This document shows, one piece after another, positions 30,032 to 42,065 of a stretch of 64,000 bases of DNA (position 1 is the stretch's first letter; every line of letters begins with the position of its first letter). This DNA comes from Isoetes taiwanensis. Its lineage: Eukaryota > Streptophyta > Lycopodiopsida > Isoetales > Isoetaceae. Made by a program: the position numbers and the translations under genes. The stretch is taken from positions 2,996,299 to 3,060,298 of the forward strand of contig JAJEKV010000072.1 in assembly GCA_021234155.1 (NCBI GenBank). The letters run 5' to 3'. The notes beneath the pieces were generated by a model. It saw only the letters and a program-made list of their open reading frames with translations. It was not told the DNA's origin and did no database searches.

Positions 30032-31011
30032 TGGTTACCATTTGAGGGCAATTTTGGGAAGCTGTTTTTGATGGAGATTAGCTCTTTGGCCATATCAGAA
30101 GGGGTATATGCATGTCGTATTGTTATACTTTCCAATTTCCGGCCGCTAGAATTCAACTTGAACTCTTTTATCCTACCTATCCAATGTGTCCGCACGTCTG
30201 ATCGCCTTTGTTGCTTAACTCTATGCTCGCCCCTCGTTGATGGCAGCATACTCACCCACGAACCTATTGAGACAAAACCTCCCACTTCTTCACTTTGGGA
30301 GTTCTGTAAATGAGGCAAGAACACAGAAATTATAGGAGACATGGATTGCAGATGAGGAGTGAAGGCGAAAAGGATGCACGTAGAGGCGTCGGAGTGACAG
30401 TACAGAAGTTTGGCGCCAAAATTTGACAAGGGAGTTGGTGATTCTGACAGTAGGCGGTCAAAGTCACCATTATTTTGGGCGGCGAAGTGATTCCCGAAAA
30501 ATACGGGTCATTAATATGGTTGCAACAAAAGCACAGACATCCCCTATGAAAATACGCCATGTGAATGCCAAGTAAGCCTGCTCATTCTTCTACCTGCCAA
30601 CTAATACTGACTTTCATAAAAGAGGCGCAAACCTGATTGGTCGTGGCAAATCTGACGTGGAAATCTTTAACCCAAGATATGAGCCATTTTCCCCAAATCC
30701 GCCCTAATGGATAAGTTTCATCTAAATTGCCACTTTATGCAGTCTCTTTTTTAATTTGAATGCAAGTTGAAGCTTATTGTAACTAATTACTGTAACTGTA
30801 ATGCAGTTTATTTTAATCTAGCAGGTGGTCACATATTTTAAAAACAAACGAACAAAACCATATTAATTATTTTACATTATGTTAAAGCAGGATATCTATA
30901 ATATTCTATGGATGGTTGAGTCTGCTAGCGTTAAACATGAAAACTAGTTCAGTCTCTGTTAGACTTAGTTTGGAATTCACTACGTAATGTTAGACTGCAC
31001 ACTATTGTTCA
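30032..31011. other. No confident gene; promoter-like region
   Basis: Both strands show open frames of 70-140 codons at 30.0-30.56 kb (the best is 30013-30429 on the - strand, basic, no domain), but their overlap and composition do not single one out. The 30.4-30.5 kb part is GC-rich with E2F-like boxes. Confidence 0.25.
30409..30420. promoter_or_regulatory. Palindromic E2F-like site
   Basis: TTTGGCGCCAAA matches the TTTSGCGC half-site on both strands. TTTTGGGCGGCGAA lies 50 bp further on. E2F/DP sites mark S-phase genes in plants. Whether it serves the RING fragment downstream is unknown. Confidence 0.35.
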
Positions 31012-31230
31012 ATGTTGCTCAGCCACTACTTGGAAGCTGATATTGACTTTTGCTATAATTCAGAATTTGCTTGCAACCTTTGCAAAGGGACACTAAGCCT
31101 GCCAATGACCACTCCGTGTGGGTACAATTTCTGCATCTCATGCCTGGATGTGGCCGCACTGGATTTGTCCTGGATACGCATGCATGGATCTGGTGTCAGC
31201 AAATTTTGTGTTAATGGTCTTAGGCCTTAG
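31012..31230 (+). pseudogene. RING-finger fragment (VIM/ORTHRUS/UHRF1-like pattern)
   Basis: The 72-codon frame contains FACNLCKGTLSLPMTTPCGY followed by NFCISCLD. This is the first half of a C3HC4 RING, and TPCG(H)NFC is typical of plant VIM/ORTHRUS ubiquitin ligases and close relatives. The zinc-ligand His is Tyr here (CGYNFC), and the second half of the RING with its last Cys pairs is absent, so the copy is not a functional ligase. Weak coding-like stretches with Lys/Arg-rich peptides follow to about 31780 on the + strand but no SRA domain is recognisable. Confidence 0.5.
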
Positions 31231-32729
31231 GCATAGCTGATTTTCTTATCAATCCTCAGGTTTGTTAAACTTTATTGGTTGTATGTACTAATATCTATAG
31301 TTCTATGGATTGTTTATATGGAAGAAGTTATATGATCACTGATGCAGCAAATAGAAGCCCAGAAAGGAATCCAGATGGTGCGATGGCAAATGATAGCTAG
31401 GAAATGAACGCAGTTCAGACAAGGAGAACAAATATTATGATAGGAACAAAGTTATGAAGGACACTGTCAAGCAAGCTTCAACTCAGACCTTTGCAATTCA
31501 ATAGACTGACACGTTACTCTATGGGGAAGAAATTAATGCTGTTCCAATCTCAGTAGCCAGAGCTGGGAAAGAAAGTCAGGCAGTGCAATCTAACTTGGTA
31601 TATTGCAGGATCTATATGCTACATAACTAACAATTTTTAACCAAGTATTCATTCTAAAATGCAGGATGGTGCCCCTGAATGTAAGAGAACCCAGGATAAT
31701 AAATGGGTCACTAGATCTGGCAGCCAGATTACAAATCATGGAAATTCAGTTGCAAGTGCTCAGGATAGAATAAAAAGATCCAAGATCTAGCGTTCATCCA
31801 GAAAAAATTGACAAATCAAGTTTACCTTTTTTCAGCTAGAAAGAGATGCTAGCCAGATATTCTTGATATTATTGTACTCTTCTGATAGCAAACTTACAAT
31901 GGAAAAAAATTTGGACCATCTTTCTCTTCTATAGTCTTTACATTTGTAATCCCTCTCATAATAAAAATGCCAATAGTAAGCAAGCCCCAATTTTAAAAAG
32001 AAATGTTCAATGCACAACATGCGAAAATAGACCAATCGATTAGTAGATATCACGATATGGAATCAAGTGGAAAAGATCATCCGCCAACCCTTAAATTTTC
32101 CTGCGTTAATATACTAAGGTAGAATATTATGGTCTATTATTGTATCACTAACCTTGCCACATGAAGCACAGTTAAATACCAATATTAAAATTACGTATGC
32201 TTACAACCTTCTATAATCGTATTGATATCATGAAAACAAAAGCACAGTAGTTTTTCACATTCAAAATTAGATATATTTACAACATTCTTTAATTGTATTG
32301 GTACCATGGAAGAAAAGACATACTAGTATATCTAAACCGAACATACTTTTATTGATAATTAAGCACAATAAAATATCATAATAACTAGGCACTTAAAATT
32401 ACGAAGATGATTAATCACTGTACAATATCATACCAATTACGCATGTAAAATTACAATGTCAATAAACAAAGGATAATAGATGTGATCAAATACTATTCCG
32501 ATAAACTTGATACATTAAGTAGTAGCGCACATCATACATTTAAGTTGTCATAAAAAACTATAATTATCATCTTTAAATACCATGTGAAGAAACAATATTT
32601 GTTTGTCACGTTGTGAAATTGCATCATTGAACTGTATTGTATAACTAGATATGGTTTGTAAACTTTTTGGCCCACATACCGGTATTGATTTTAAGAGTTG
32701 GTTTTCATTAAGTAATCATTAGAAAAAAA
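31231..32729. other. AT-rich non-coding
   Basis: No gene recognised. From 32.1 to 32.6 kb there is degenerate repetition of CACAATA, ATTACG and AATATCAT(A) words, as in worn transposon interiors. Confidence 0.35.
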
Positions 32730-33351
32730 TCATACTGATCCAATTTTGGGGGCCTTGTGATGGAAGATCTGCAGGGCAGTGTTTAGAGGTTGGATCTTGT
32801 GGCAGTGTTCGAAGGCGGGTCGGACGTTCCGCATTATGGTGGCAGACCCCTCAGCTTCTGGATTGAGGGGGGAGATGGTTGCCACTATATCCTGCTCAGC
32901 ACACTGCCTGTCCTGTGCCATGGTCTCTATGGTGGTGAGGAGGGAGTCCACGCGAGCTTGCAGGTCAGCAAGACCCTGCTTCTCCTGTTGCCTCTCAAAG
33001 TGTGCCAAGCGAAGCCCGTCTTCTAACTGCTGCATGCGGGTCTCCATCTCTGCAATCCGTTGCCTCTCCGCTGGCAACTATCTTTTGAGCACGTGGGATG
33101 CTGAAGAATGGATCTCTTCTGCCAGTCCTGCAATCCGGGTTCTGTTGCTCTCAATTCATTCCTCCATTTGTCTTAAGGCCTTCGTCTGCGCCTGCGCTTG
33201 GTGCATTGTCGGGCCTAAGCAGCCTTCATCCATCTCCCGGGTCGATCTCATAAATTGGGCCTTCGCCACGGCCTTCTTCCTCATGGAAGAGGCTTCTCCC
33301 TTGTCCTTGTTATCCGGTCGGGGCCGTTTTCGCGGCGGTCCCTCCTCCTAG
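32730..33351 (-). CDS. Coiled-coil ORF of unknown origin (broken)
   Basis: GC-rich - strand sequence reads PPRKRPRPDNKDKGEASSMR, then KAVAKAQFMRSTREMDEGC, two interruptions near 33155 and 33075, then RQRIAEMETRMQQLEDGLRL, a long coiled coil (QQEKQGLADLQARVDSLLTT) and a hydrophobic end. The basic start plus coiled coil could be an ORF1-like or capsid-free retroelement protein or a host scaffold; I cannot decide. The 3' 50 bp (32757-32810, ATGGAAGATCTGCAGGGCAG) recurs at 51838-51912, so this sequence is part of a dispersed repeat. Confidence 0.35.
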
Positions 33352-35563
33352 TTCTCCCAAGCGAGCTGGGGATGGGGGATGTCTCCCTCCAAGTGGGGGT
33401 CTGGGCAAGGGGCTACATGGCCATGGGGTTGTACAGTATGAAAAGGGATTAAAGAGCTAAAGGGCTATTAAAAATTAAGAAATGGCTAGAAAACATAAAT
33501 GATGCTCGCCCTCAGCGGTGGGCATGGGGGTTGGGGGGGGGAGGGTTGGCCGTGTGGGAGGGAGGTTCGATTCTGGCTACTATCAAAATTCTTTTGGGGT
33601 GGGCTTGGCTCGAAGAAGCTTTTGGAATAGGCTGGAATGGGTTCAAACATAAGAAAGAAACAAAAAATTTATCAATGTGTGGTCCATAGTAATTTTGAAA
33701 TATGATTGAGCATTTTATATTACAATCACAATCACAAGCAATTACACTTCATGTCAATATCATAGTTGGAAATATAACGTGCATATATGATTGAGACTAC
33801 AATCATAAACCATTACACATCATGCCAATACTACACTTGGAGTATAATGTGTACATCATACACATCAAGGCCAATGTAATATATATTATACCAACATCCC
33901 CCCATCCCCCCACTTAATACCGTAATGTATACATCATACACATCAAGGCCAATGCAACATATATTAGATTTCAAGCCAACGTTCCATTTAATACTAATAT
34001 CTAGCATTATAACAGGGGGTTGTTTTTGTATTTTTGTACTTTTTTTCCTAAGGTTTTTATATGATTTGATGATAGTATTCTATGAGACATACTAATCGGT
34101 ATATCTAGAGTGCACATACGCTCACTTTAATTTTCGTATAATTTAAGATTCTATGCTAAGAAAAAGTATTTTTTCCTTGCTTTACATGCAAGGCTCGAGA
34201 CCCTTCAACTTAGGGTTTCGTTCTTCCCATGCCATGTCCTCTGCCATATTCTGGTCCTCTGCCATATTCGACAGGGAGGGCATGTATCATGTCGGATCAG
34301 CTAAGCCTATTTTCTTACCTTGTTGCACAGCCTGGATGTTATGGTTCTTTGAGGTTGAACCCCATATCTGATTCAATTTCTATAACTATAGAAGGGGCTG
34401 CAGATGGTTCCGAGAGCCCCATGAAAAGCAAAAAATCTGGCAGAGGAAATGGGTCGGCGAGCTACTTGAGAAGACGATTTAAATGATCTCCGGTTTAAAT
34501 GATCTCGACTGAAAAGGTTGAAACCGAGGATCCGGGGTTTGCGAGACAACGGGTTTTTGGAAGTCCTCCCGTATCTGTTTGGATAGCTTGGTTGAACACG
34601 GATGGCCAGCGCAAAGCTTTTCTTATTTGGGTCATGTGCAAATGCATTTGGAGTACTGAAATAGTGATATTGATGTATGCTTATTTGTTGATGAGGAAGA
34701 TCCAAATAAAGTCCGAGCTTGTTGTTCGGATGGCGATATCTTGGAAGCTAATGACATGGCAAGTGTTCAGTCGGTTTTTTATTAACAAACAAGATCCTCT
34801 AGTTTCATTAATAAGAAATGCATAGTCTCTTGACAAAGGGTTCTTCGAGGCATTGACTCATGCTCATTTGTAGTTAATTCGAAATTGTTGCATGACTATG
34901 CAAAAATTGATGTCCCGGTTGAGGCAACTGGCCTTCATAGTTAAGTTAACTGGGCAAAAATCTCGCCAAGTGAATGAAATAATCCGGTTGTTCCTTCCTT
35001 GCATAATTTGATTTTCCAAATACCTTTTGTCGGCCGGGTTACGTGGTCACGACGTGGTCACGAGAAAAATACCTTTGTGCGGCCCGGATTAGTGGTCCGC
35101 TGATTCTCAAAGCATGGCGATGTGATTGCAATAGGAGGTAATCGATATTGCGGGGAGGTAATAGGATGTGGAGCCACCAAAATTCATGTGCTAATGTGCA
35201 TTCATTTCCTTCAAAGAACGCGCCCCAAATTACGCCTTGTCTCTGGTAACTCCCATGTGACTTGGAAATTGGCAAACATTTTAAAAGTTGGAAAAGGGTT
35301 TTCACATTGTCGACCATTGAAAGAAGTGGCGATAGAATCCTTAGGAGTAATAAATTTTGCCAGATTGGGGCAGCAAGTAATGTCCAATCATTATTTTGGA
35401 CCGTAGCTACTAGTCATCGGATTTTTGGAGCAATATTAAGGTTACATTAAGGCATTATGCGTTATTAAAGAAAAATGTGAGGAAATTGCAAAATTGGAAT
35501 TCGGGGAAAGAGTCCAATCTTTGGTCATTACACCGAGCGGATGAAGATAGCCCGCGAGCTCAA
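33352..35563. other. No confident gene
   Basis: A G-rich tract lies at 33525-33545, followed by GGTTCGATTCTGG (B-box-like) at about 33566, but no A-box at tRNA spacing. ATCATACACATCAAGGCCAATG is directly repeated at about 33852 and 33931. The frame at 34499-34825 on the + strand has no recognised domain. CGTGGTCACGACGTGGTCACG lies at about 35041-35061. Confidence 0.3.
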
Positions 35564-35566
35564 CTT

Positions 35567-35694
35567 GCATCCGATCATCTTTGGAATGCCGCAATTCGGC
35601 AATTTCGTGCGGATGCCTTTGTCCATAATGCATCCGATCATCTTTGGAATCCACGAATTCGGCAATTTTCGATGCAGATGCCTCGGCCCATAAT
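35567..35694. repeat. Direct duplication, 63-65-bp units
   Basis: GCATCCGATCATCTTTGGAA begins both units (35567 and 35630); each continues with AATTCGGCAATTT and ends at CATAAT. The region from 35.7 to 36.3 kb beyond holds no recognised gene. Confidence 0.8.
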
Positions 35695-36333
35695 GTGTAT
35701 CCTCGATGGCATCTTAGCTTTGTCACATGAATAATTATGCTTTATTGATCAAAAATTGACATTTGAGGTTTATGATGAGAATCATTCAGGCAATGGAAGC
35801 AACCTACCAGTTGTAGGTGAACGATATCTCTTGTGCATATTATGATCAAGTGGAAACATTAAAAGATTATGGCAAACAAGATAATGAAACACTTGGGGAG
35901 CTAGTCACAGTTTTTTTTTAGTATTGGGCTTATGGGCACGACTATAACCGGGCAGTGATTTCAGTTCGAACTGGAGGCTTTATGAGTTTATTTCTCATTT
36001 TCGTTCAAATGTTTAACTAATATTTACCTCATTATCATGGAAAGTATCATGGTCATCCATCGCGTTCATGAAATATTCAGAGACTTATTATGTCATGCTG
36101 CAAACTTTGTGACAATGCTCAGTTGTGCATTGTATTTCTAGAATAGTTGTGCATTGTTTAGAGTGGAATAAATGGTGTTGCATTTGATCCTTCATGAACT
36201 TGATTCTTGTATTACAATATTCAAATTACTGATAACGAATGAATAATGAATAAGCTACGTTGTTTTTAATAAACATATGAGTATAATACTTATGCTTGCT
36301 TTGTTAGGGCCCGAAGGGCCCAAAATTTTTTTT

Positions 36334-36800
36334 TTATTATAACAACCAACACATAACTACCATTAACATTAATTAACACAACCATTACATCCAACACTTT
36401 TAAATTAAAACCCCCTTGAAACCCCCTCTAGTTTGGGTGCATATTCACCGCGGGGGTGGCGTGAGGCGGCGAGAGCCCCTATAATTATGTTTTGCACGTA
36501 CAAAATCAACACCATATAGTATATTACCTCAAATCTTATAGTATTTTACAAATCTTGTTATATAGTATAACAAATTCCATACATCCATACCCCACAAACG
36601 AGGAACTTTGCGTACGGTGTAGATTAAGGAATAAGGAGTGAATATGCCTATCCAACAGCTCTCGTTGCCCGGAGTCACCCCCCGTGTGAATATGCACCCA
36701 AACTAGAGGGGGTTTCAAGGAGGTTTTAATTTAAAAGTGTTGGATGTAATGGTTGTGTTAATTAATGTTAATGGTAGTTATGTGTTGGTTGTTATAATAA
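36334..36800. mobile_element. Foldback MITE with about 145-bp inverted arms
   Basis: The left arm 36334-36476 and right arm 36655-36800 are inverted copies, with the outer ends TTATTATAACAACC and GGTTGTTATAATAA exact and the arms nearly identical over 115 bp before diverging around a GC-rich core (CGCGGGGGTGG). The terminal TTA/TAA could include a TWA target duplication of the Tourist/Harbinger type, but the outermost bases are ambiguous. There is no coding capacity. A transcript would form one long hairpin. Confidence 0.8.
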
Positions 36801-37121
36801 AACACAACCAACAAATGCACAAACACATCTACTATAAATCCCAAAGCAAATAAGTATGGGCCACCGGTAGTGCACAAGCACCTTGTTTTGATAAACCCTT
36901 GAATTTTAACATTTGTGTATGTTTAAACTACACATCCGCAATTTTATGCAACATGGAATCAACTTATGATGCACCAACACCTTGTACAAAAAATGATGAT
37001 CCTAGTGCAAAAATTTGCACAGCCTAGTCCCAGGTTTTATAAAATAAAGACAAAACCTCTTTGTCAAAGGCCTTGCTGAGCTTTTCTTTGCCCCTGATGG
37101 AAATGTATGTGCATCAAATTA
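36801..37121. other. Flank of the tandem duplication
   Basis: No gene. 36985-37030 (AATGATGATC, TTTGCACAGCC, GTCCCAGG) resembles 52184-52230, so pieces upstream of unit A recur after unit B. Confidence 0.4.
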
Positions 37122-37970
37122 CATTGCTGCATTTGCAAGTATGCCATGAGCACATAGCAGAATGAAGTTTTTCTTAGCCCAATGCCTCTTTCTTCTTTCC
37201 CAATGCAGGACGAAGTTTCCTTAGCCCAATGCGTCTTCCTCATTGCCATCCAAGTAAACCAGCCATACCATTAATCCATGATTAATTTGGAAGCCAATAT
37301 ACGATAGTATCTTAGTATTTCACTTGTTCACCAACCATATAGTATTTTCCATCAAAATATATGCAAGTTGTAGTCTAGCATACATGATTATCTATAGAAA
37401 TAATCATTTGCAGATGCATTTGAACAAAAACATTAAGCACTTGCTTATGCAGTCAGAATCTCAGAAACATATCTAGGCTAGAATTGGAGAATCATGTTGT
37501 AATTAAAGCGCAAAAAACATGTCATAGAACATATAAAATCGTCACATTTGACAACTACTTGAAGCCCCCTTTTGCAGACCTGCTCATGGATTTTCCTACC
37601 ATAATCTATAGCTCCCATGCTGCCACATGATCAAAAAATGCTTAAAAATATGACCTTGTCTGGATGCACTTTGTCATGTTGCATTATCTCAAAAATATCT
37701 AGAGCATAGATGATGCACCTGTGCTGGTAATATCCCATAGCCATGATACTCCATGACACCACCTTTTGAGTTGGTAACCTTTGGAAGACATTGCATGCCT
37801 CTTAAATGTTTCAACAATGGAAATATGGCATTTTGATGGCGCTCGTTGCTTCCGCCTTTAGCGCGACCAGGCAATCTTTTTGCTTTGTGGCCCAAGCTAA
37901 ATTGCAGTAGTCCAGAGATCGGCATACGTGCTTGGTTTCCTCTGGCTAGCCTTGGTAGGGGCAGGCTTAT

Positions 37971-38309
37971 TTGCTCCATCGTTGGTTTATGGGTCTTCCT
38001 CTTCCGCCCTTGCTGCAGCCGAGAAAGCCTAAGGAAGCCAGATTGTTCACCATAGTTGTTCACGGTGATTACTACCTTTGTGGCTGGCTGCAAGGCCCGA
38101 TTCTAGAGCTTTGGGAGGCTCTCCTTGAGGATCAGTTTTTTCCAGACCACTTATTTATTGGTGAAGCTGGTTGTACCCCGGAAAGCCCAGTGGAGCTGGT
38201 CGAATGTTGGCTGGGCGATTTTGTTGGTGACAGAAACGCTGCTCCTGCTGGAATTTTTGATATCTTTAGTGAATGGGCAGAGGGAAAGATTCGTGTTAAG
38301 GTTTTCTGA
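37971..38309 (+). CDS. L1 5'-region ORF, copy 1
   Basis: A 112-codon frame upstream of ORF1. Its part from YYLCGWLQGPILELWEALLE to WLGDFVGDRNA aligns with the next ORF (EVFCGWIEGSIIELWTSLVV to KIAFLGADQP). It is Trp- and Leu-rich with no known motif. It may be the remains of a duplicated N-terminal domain of ORF1 or a separate leader ORF. Confidence 0.4.
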   Translation: MLHRWFMGLPLPPLLQPRKPKEARLFTIVVHGDYYLCGWLQGPILELWEALLEDQFFPDHLFIGEAGCTPESPVELVECWLGDFVGDRNAAPAGIFDIFSEWAEGKIRVKVF

Positions 38310-38475
38310 GTCTGTATATCCTATATATCCTAAATGATGTGGTCTCTGCTCTAGTTTCGATTCTCTGGGATGCTCTCTGGCAAAAGTCGAGATGGTCTCC
38401 GGTCTCCACATGTGGGCTGCTCTTCCCGTGCATGCCATAGCAGTAGAGACCCTATAAAGCACTCAAAGCCTCCTT

Positions 38476-38931
38476 TTGGCAACGGCCTTTTTGGGCCCTA
38501 AATCCATTACTGCTATTGTGGTACTGTCCTTCTGCTATGAGAGCTTCCCCATCTCCAATATTCCTTGCATACTTCATATGGGCCGTCCTCTGCCTCTATC
38601 CATAATCTGCTCCATCTTTCAAGCCGCTCAAAGCTCTTCTCTGCCAGCCGCTCTTGGAAGATACTTTGTGATTGGTATCAGAGATCAGGAAGTATTTTGT
38701 GGCTGGATCGAGGGCTCTATTATTGAGCTGTGGACATCTTTGGTTGTCAAAAATCTTTTTCCTGATTCTCTCTATACAGGAATAGCTGGTGCATTGTCTC
38801 TGGATCCTCTGGCCACAACTCTTGAGTGGAAAATTGCATTTCTGGGAGCAGATCAACCCTGCTTGTCTAAATTTAAAGTCTTCTGTTATGCAATGGCCGA
38901 TTACATATTTCTGGAAGTTTATAGGGTCTAA
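38476..38931 (+). CDS. L1 5'-region ORF, copy 2
   Basis: A 151-codon frame. Residues from about 60 on repeat the pattern of the preceding ORF: F/Y-CGW-x-x-G-x-I-x-ELW-x-x-L-x-x-x-FPD-x-L-x-x-G. After it comes a Pro/Ser-rich stretch (38990-39180) containing a 33-bp direct repeat that encodes PPVNSVS twice. Function unknown; conservation of the pattern between two diverged copies argues that both once encoded protein. Confidence 0.45.
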   Translation: MATAFLGPKSITAIVVLSFCYESFPISNIPCILHMGRPLPLSIICSIFQAAQSSSLPAALGRYFVIGIRDQEVFCGWIEGSIIELWTSLVVKNLFPDSLYTGIAGALSLDPLATTLEWKIAFLGADQPCLSKFKVFCYAMADYIFLEVYRV

Positions 38932-39451
38932 AAGGGCTCAAAATCTGGAAAAAAACCCATCTAATGGTTTTGTTCACATGGAATCTCCATTCTCTCTTCC
39001 TGATTTTCTCATTCCTCCTGTGAACTCAGTGTCTGCCCCTCTTCCCCCTGTGAACTCAGTGTCTCCCCCTCTTCCCCTGGACTCGCCACCCCTCGGAAAC
39101 TCCGTGCCTCCTTCTCTAAGATCCTTAAGCCCCCAGGCCTCCGATATCTCCACTGCTAGCTCTCCAAATTCCTCATGTGAAATCTACAGGACGATTGTTC
39201 TTGTAAACCTCACCCATCTCTTCGGGGGCATTCTTCGTGGGCTGTTGGAGAACTCTGGTCTACAATCCTTGACAACGGGGTGCTACATCAGGATCAGTTC
39301 AGGTGCCTAGGTGGCCTGGTTATTCTCGGAGAGCAATTAGAAGTCCGAAGATCCATTAGAAACCTCTATTTGGAAATTATTTTGTTCTTCCAAAACAGTC
39401 TCTTATTGTCCAGTGTGATTTTCTTGGTGCCGAATTCTTACTGGAACTCTA

Positions 39452-41716
39452 TTGATGGAGTATCCCCATCCTCAGAAGGCACCCTTGGGAATGTTGGATG
39501 GCAGGTCATTCGCTCAAGTATCTGCTCCTAGTCCTTCTTCCCCTCCCGCTAAAAGTAAGAGCTCAGATAGTCCCCAGGGCAAGTTATCTCTTCATACTTC
39601 CATAGTTGCAGATCAGATCCGTTACTTTGAAAAGTTTGGGCTCATTGGCAAGATCTGCAGAGGCAATCCAAGTAGGATCGAAATCAAGAAGACTTTTGAA
39701 AGAGTGTGTAGATTCAAAATAGGGATCAAAGTTCAAATATTGGGAAACACATACTTCCTGCTGACTGCTGCTACCACCAAGGAGGTTGATTTACTCTTTC
39801 GTAAGGGTTTAATTTCTTCCCCAAATGGGCAAATTTTTCTACAAAGGTATCGGGCGGAGTTCCGGGCATTCAAGCCTGACGCTCTTTATTATCTAATTTG
39901 GATCTCCCTCTCTGATCTAAGTCTTGAATATTGGAATGAACCATCCTTTAGGCTGATTGCTTCCAGCCTGGGAGAATATGTTTGTTTGGACAGTAGACTG
40001 GATGAGGCTCCCAAGATTTGTATTTCAGTTGACCTTATGAAGCCCACCCCCAAGTTTATTCAATTCTCTGGCTACTTTAACGAAGATATCAGTTTCCAAG
40101 TAGCTGCTACTGGGCTGCCCATTCCATGTTCGAGTTGTGGAGCTAGATTGCATTCTGGTCCTAACTGTTTTACAGGTACTTTTGTTGGAATGGAGACAAA
40201 AGGGTTAAATCACATCCATGAACCCCATGCACCCCATGCATCTGGATTCCAAGCTCCTATGCAAAGGCAAATGATTGGAGCTGTCACTAAAGTTCCACCA
40301 ATTGCCTTGTCAGTTCCTGTTTGTTCCCTTAAAGACAAAGGGGAATGTTCCAGAGGGGAATGTTCTGTGCCATCTCCCCATGTCCAAATCAACGGTGCTG
40401 CCCTTCATGTCGATTTGGTTACCCCCATAATCCAGCATGTGGAAAATGTGTATGGCGATTGGCATGTGGAAAATGTGTATGGCGATTGGCATCCTGATAT
40501 CTCTCTTCAGGATCCCATGATTGAAGATCTTGACCAGTCAAGGATCTATGATCAGTCAAAGATCTCACCTTTGGCCACTCAAACAGATCCGAAATCTGTC
40601 CTTGCTCCATTGACTAGTCAAAGGGAAGATGTGGCCTCCAACACACATGATCCCAAGCTACCCTCTTGCTCAATGTTGACCAGTCAAAGTGTTGAGCGGG
40701 ATACCAAAATAGACACAGCTGATTGTTCTATCCCAGTACACGTAGACTTTCTTCCGGCTCATGTAACCTCTGCCTCTCCAGCCCATGGCATGCTGGCAAC
40801 TACTCCAACTCATACCATGCTAGAAAATGACATGGAGACCTTCAGTAATTGTGCTTCTCTTACGCCATCTCATATCAGCCCTCTTCCAGCTCTTATGACA
40901 TCTGCCCCTAGCACTCTTGCTCATGTCACCTCATCCATCTACACTCCAGCCCATATGGCCTCTGGAAGTCCAGCCTTTATGCCCTCTGCTGGGGCTGCTC
41001 TAGGGGAAGGGAGCAAAGCTAAAGAAGTGGGTGCTTTGCCAACTATATTGGCTGCCACGAGGGCTGATTTGTCCACAAAAGGAGAGACCTAGGCAAATAG
41101 GCCACTTGAGCAGGCAGGCCTCATATCTCCATCACCATATCCAGGGAATGATCTGATGTCCCTCACCCCGGATGCTCTTCAGGAATTGGAAAATCAGGAA
41201 GTGCATGTCGGTCTATCCTTTAATGGAGCCATTCAAATTCTACCTGCTGAAAAACCAATTATGGCAGCTCCTAGGCCTCATTCGCCACCTCCATTGGAGG
41301 CTGAAGTAACTCAACAAGATTTATGTATGATTGGTGTGAATGCTCAAAGGGAATGCTTTGATAGCATGGTGCAAGTTCAGCCATTTACTCCGGATCTACT
41401 TGCTGAAACTCCAACTGTGGCAGCTCTTAGGCCTCATTTGCCACCTCCAACTGTGGCGGCTCTTAGGCCTCATTTGCCACCTCCATTGGAGGCTGAAGTA
41501 ATTCAACAAGATATATGTATGATCGGTGTGAATGCTCAAGGGGAATGCCCTGATAGCATGGAGCAAGCTCAGCCCTTTATTCCGGCTGGCAGAAAGAAGA
41601 AAAAAGGAAAGCTATTGGTGGCTGAGACTCATACGGATGATGGTGGCAGCTCCGAAGCTCGCATGTCTGGACAAAAGCTTTTGCGGAATCAACGGTTAGT
41701 TGTCTTTAATCTCTAA
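39452..41716 (+). pseudogene. L1 ORF1 (DUF4283-like RNA-binding protein with CCHC knuckle)
   Basis: The frame starts at 39452 (MMEYPHPQKAPLGMLDGRSF), is open to a TAG at 41090-41092, and continues open in the same phase to 41716, 755 codons in all. Residues 45-200 have the pattern of plant LINE ORF1 RNA-binding domains (ICRGNPSRIEIKKTFE, VDLLFRKGLI, SLGEYVCLDSR). A zinc knuckle CSSCGARLHSGPNC (C-x2-C-x4-H-x4-C) lies at about 226-239. The remainder is Pro/Ser/His-rich with internal repeats, including a duplicated AALRPHLPPP and a longer duplicated block around 41270-41580. The protein binds LINE RNA. The true start may be upstream. Confidence 0.8.
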
Positions 41717-42065
41717 ATGGATTTTGCAGTACATCCTCGGAAGATGGAAGTATTTCACACGATAAGGAAATCTCTTCGCATTTCATAAGAAGATGGAGGT
41801 TACTTTTCTGTTATCTCCCTACTGTGGAATGGGTCAGCTCCACGTTTAGCATGGCAAAGGGAACGGGATTGGCAAGCAGATTATAAGTTTTGTTCTACAA
41901 TGGTGCGGTTGGTCTGTTCACATGAATTTTGGCAATTAGTTCCATATGATATGCATGGTATGCAGGATTGCCCAGCTGTTTTAATAGACTTGGCAGGATT
42001 GCCCCAAGTCCTAATACTCCTAGTATTGCTGTCCATAGGATAGCATTCTAAATTATATATGCGAA

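Noticed and set aside
33560-33585. tRNA gene or SINE from a GGTTCGATTC box
   Set aside because: No A-box at correct spacing and no foldable tRNA arms.
34499-34825. 108-codon + strand frame
   Set aside because: No domain, start context or neighbours to support it; overlapped by an equal - strand frame.
36307-36321. GGGCCCGAAGGGCCC palindrome as a regulatory site
   Set aside because: A single short GC palindrome just outside the MITE, with nothing to link it to a function.
40210-40610. - strand frames inside L1 ORF1
   Set aside because: Antisense shadows of a repetitive coding region.
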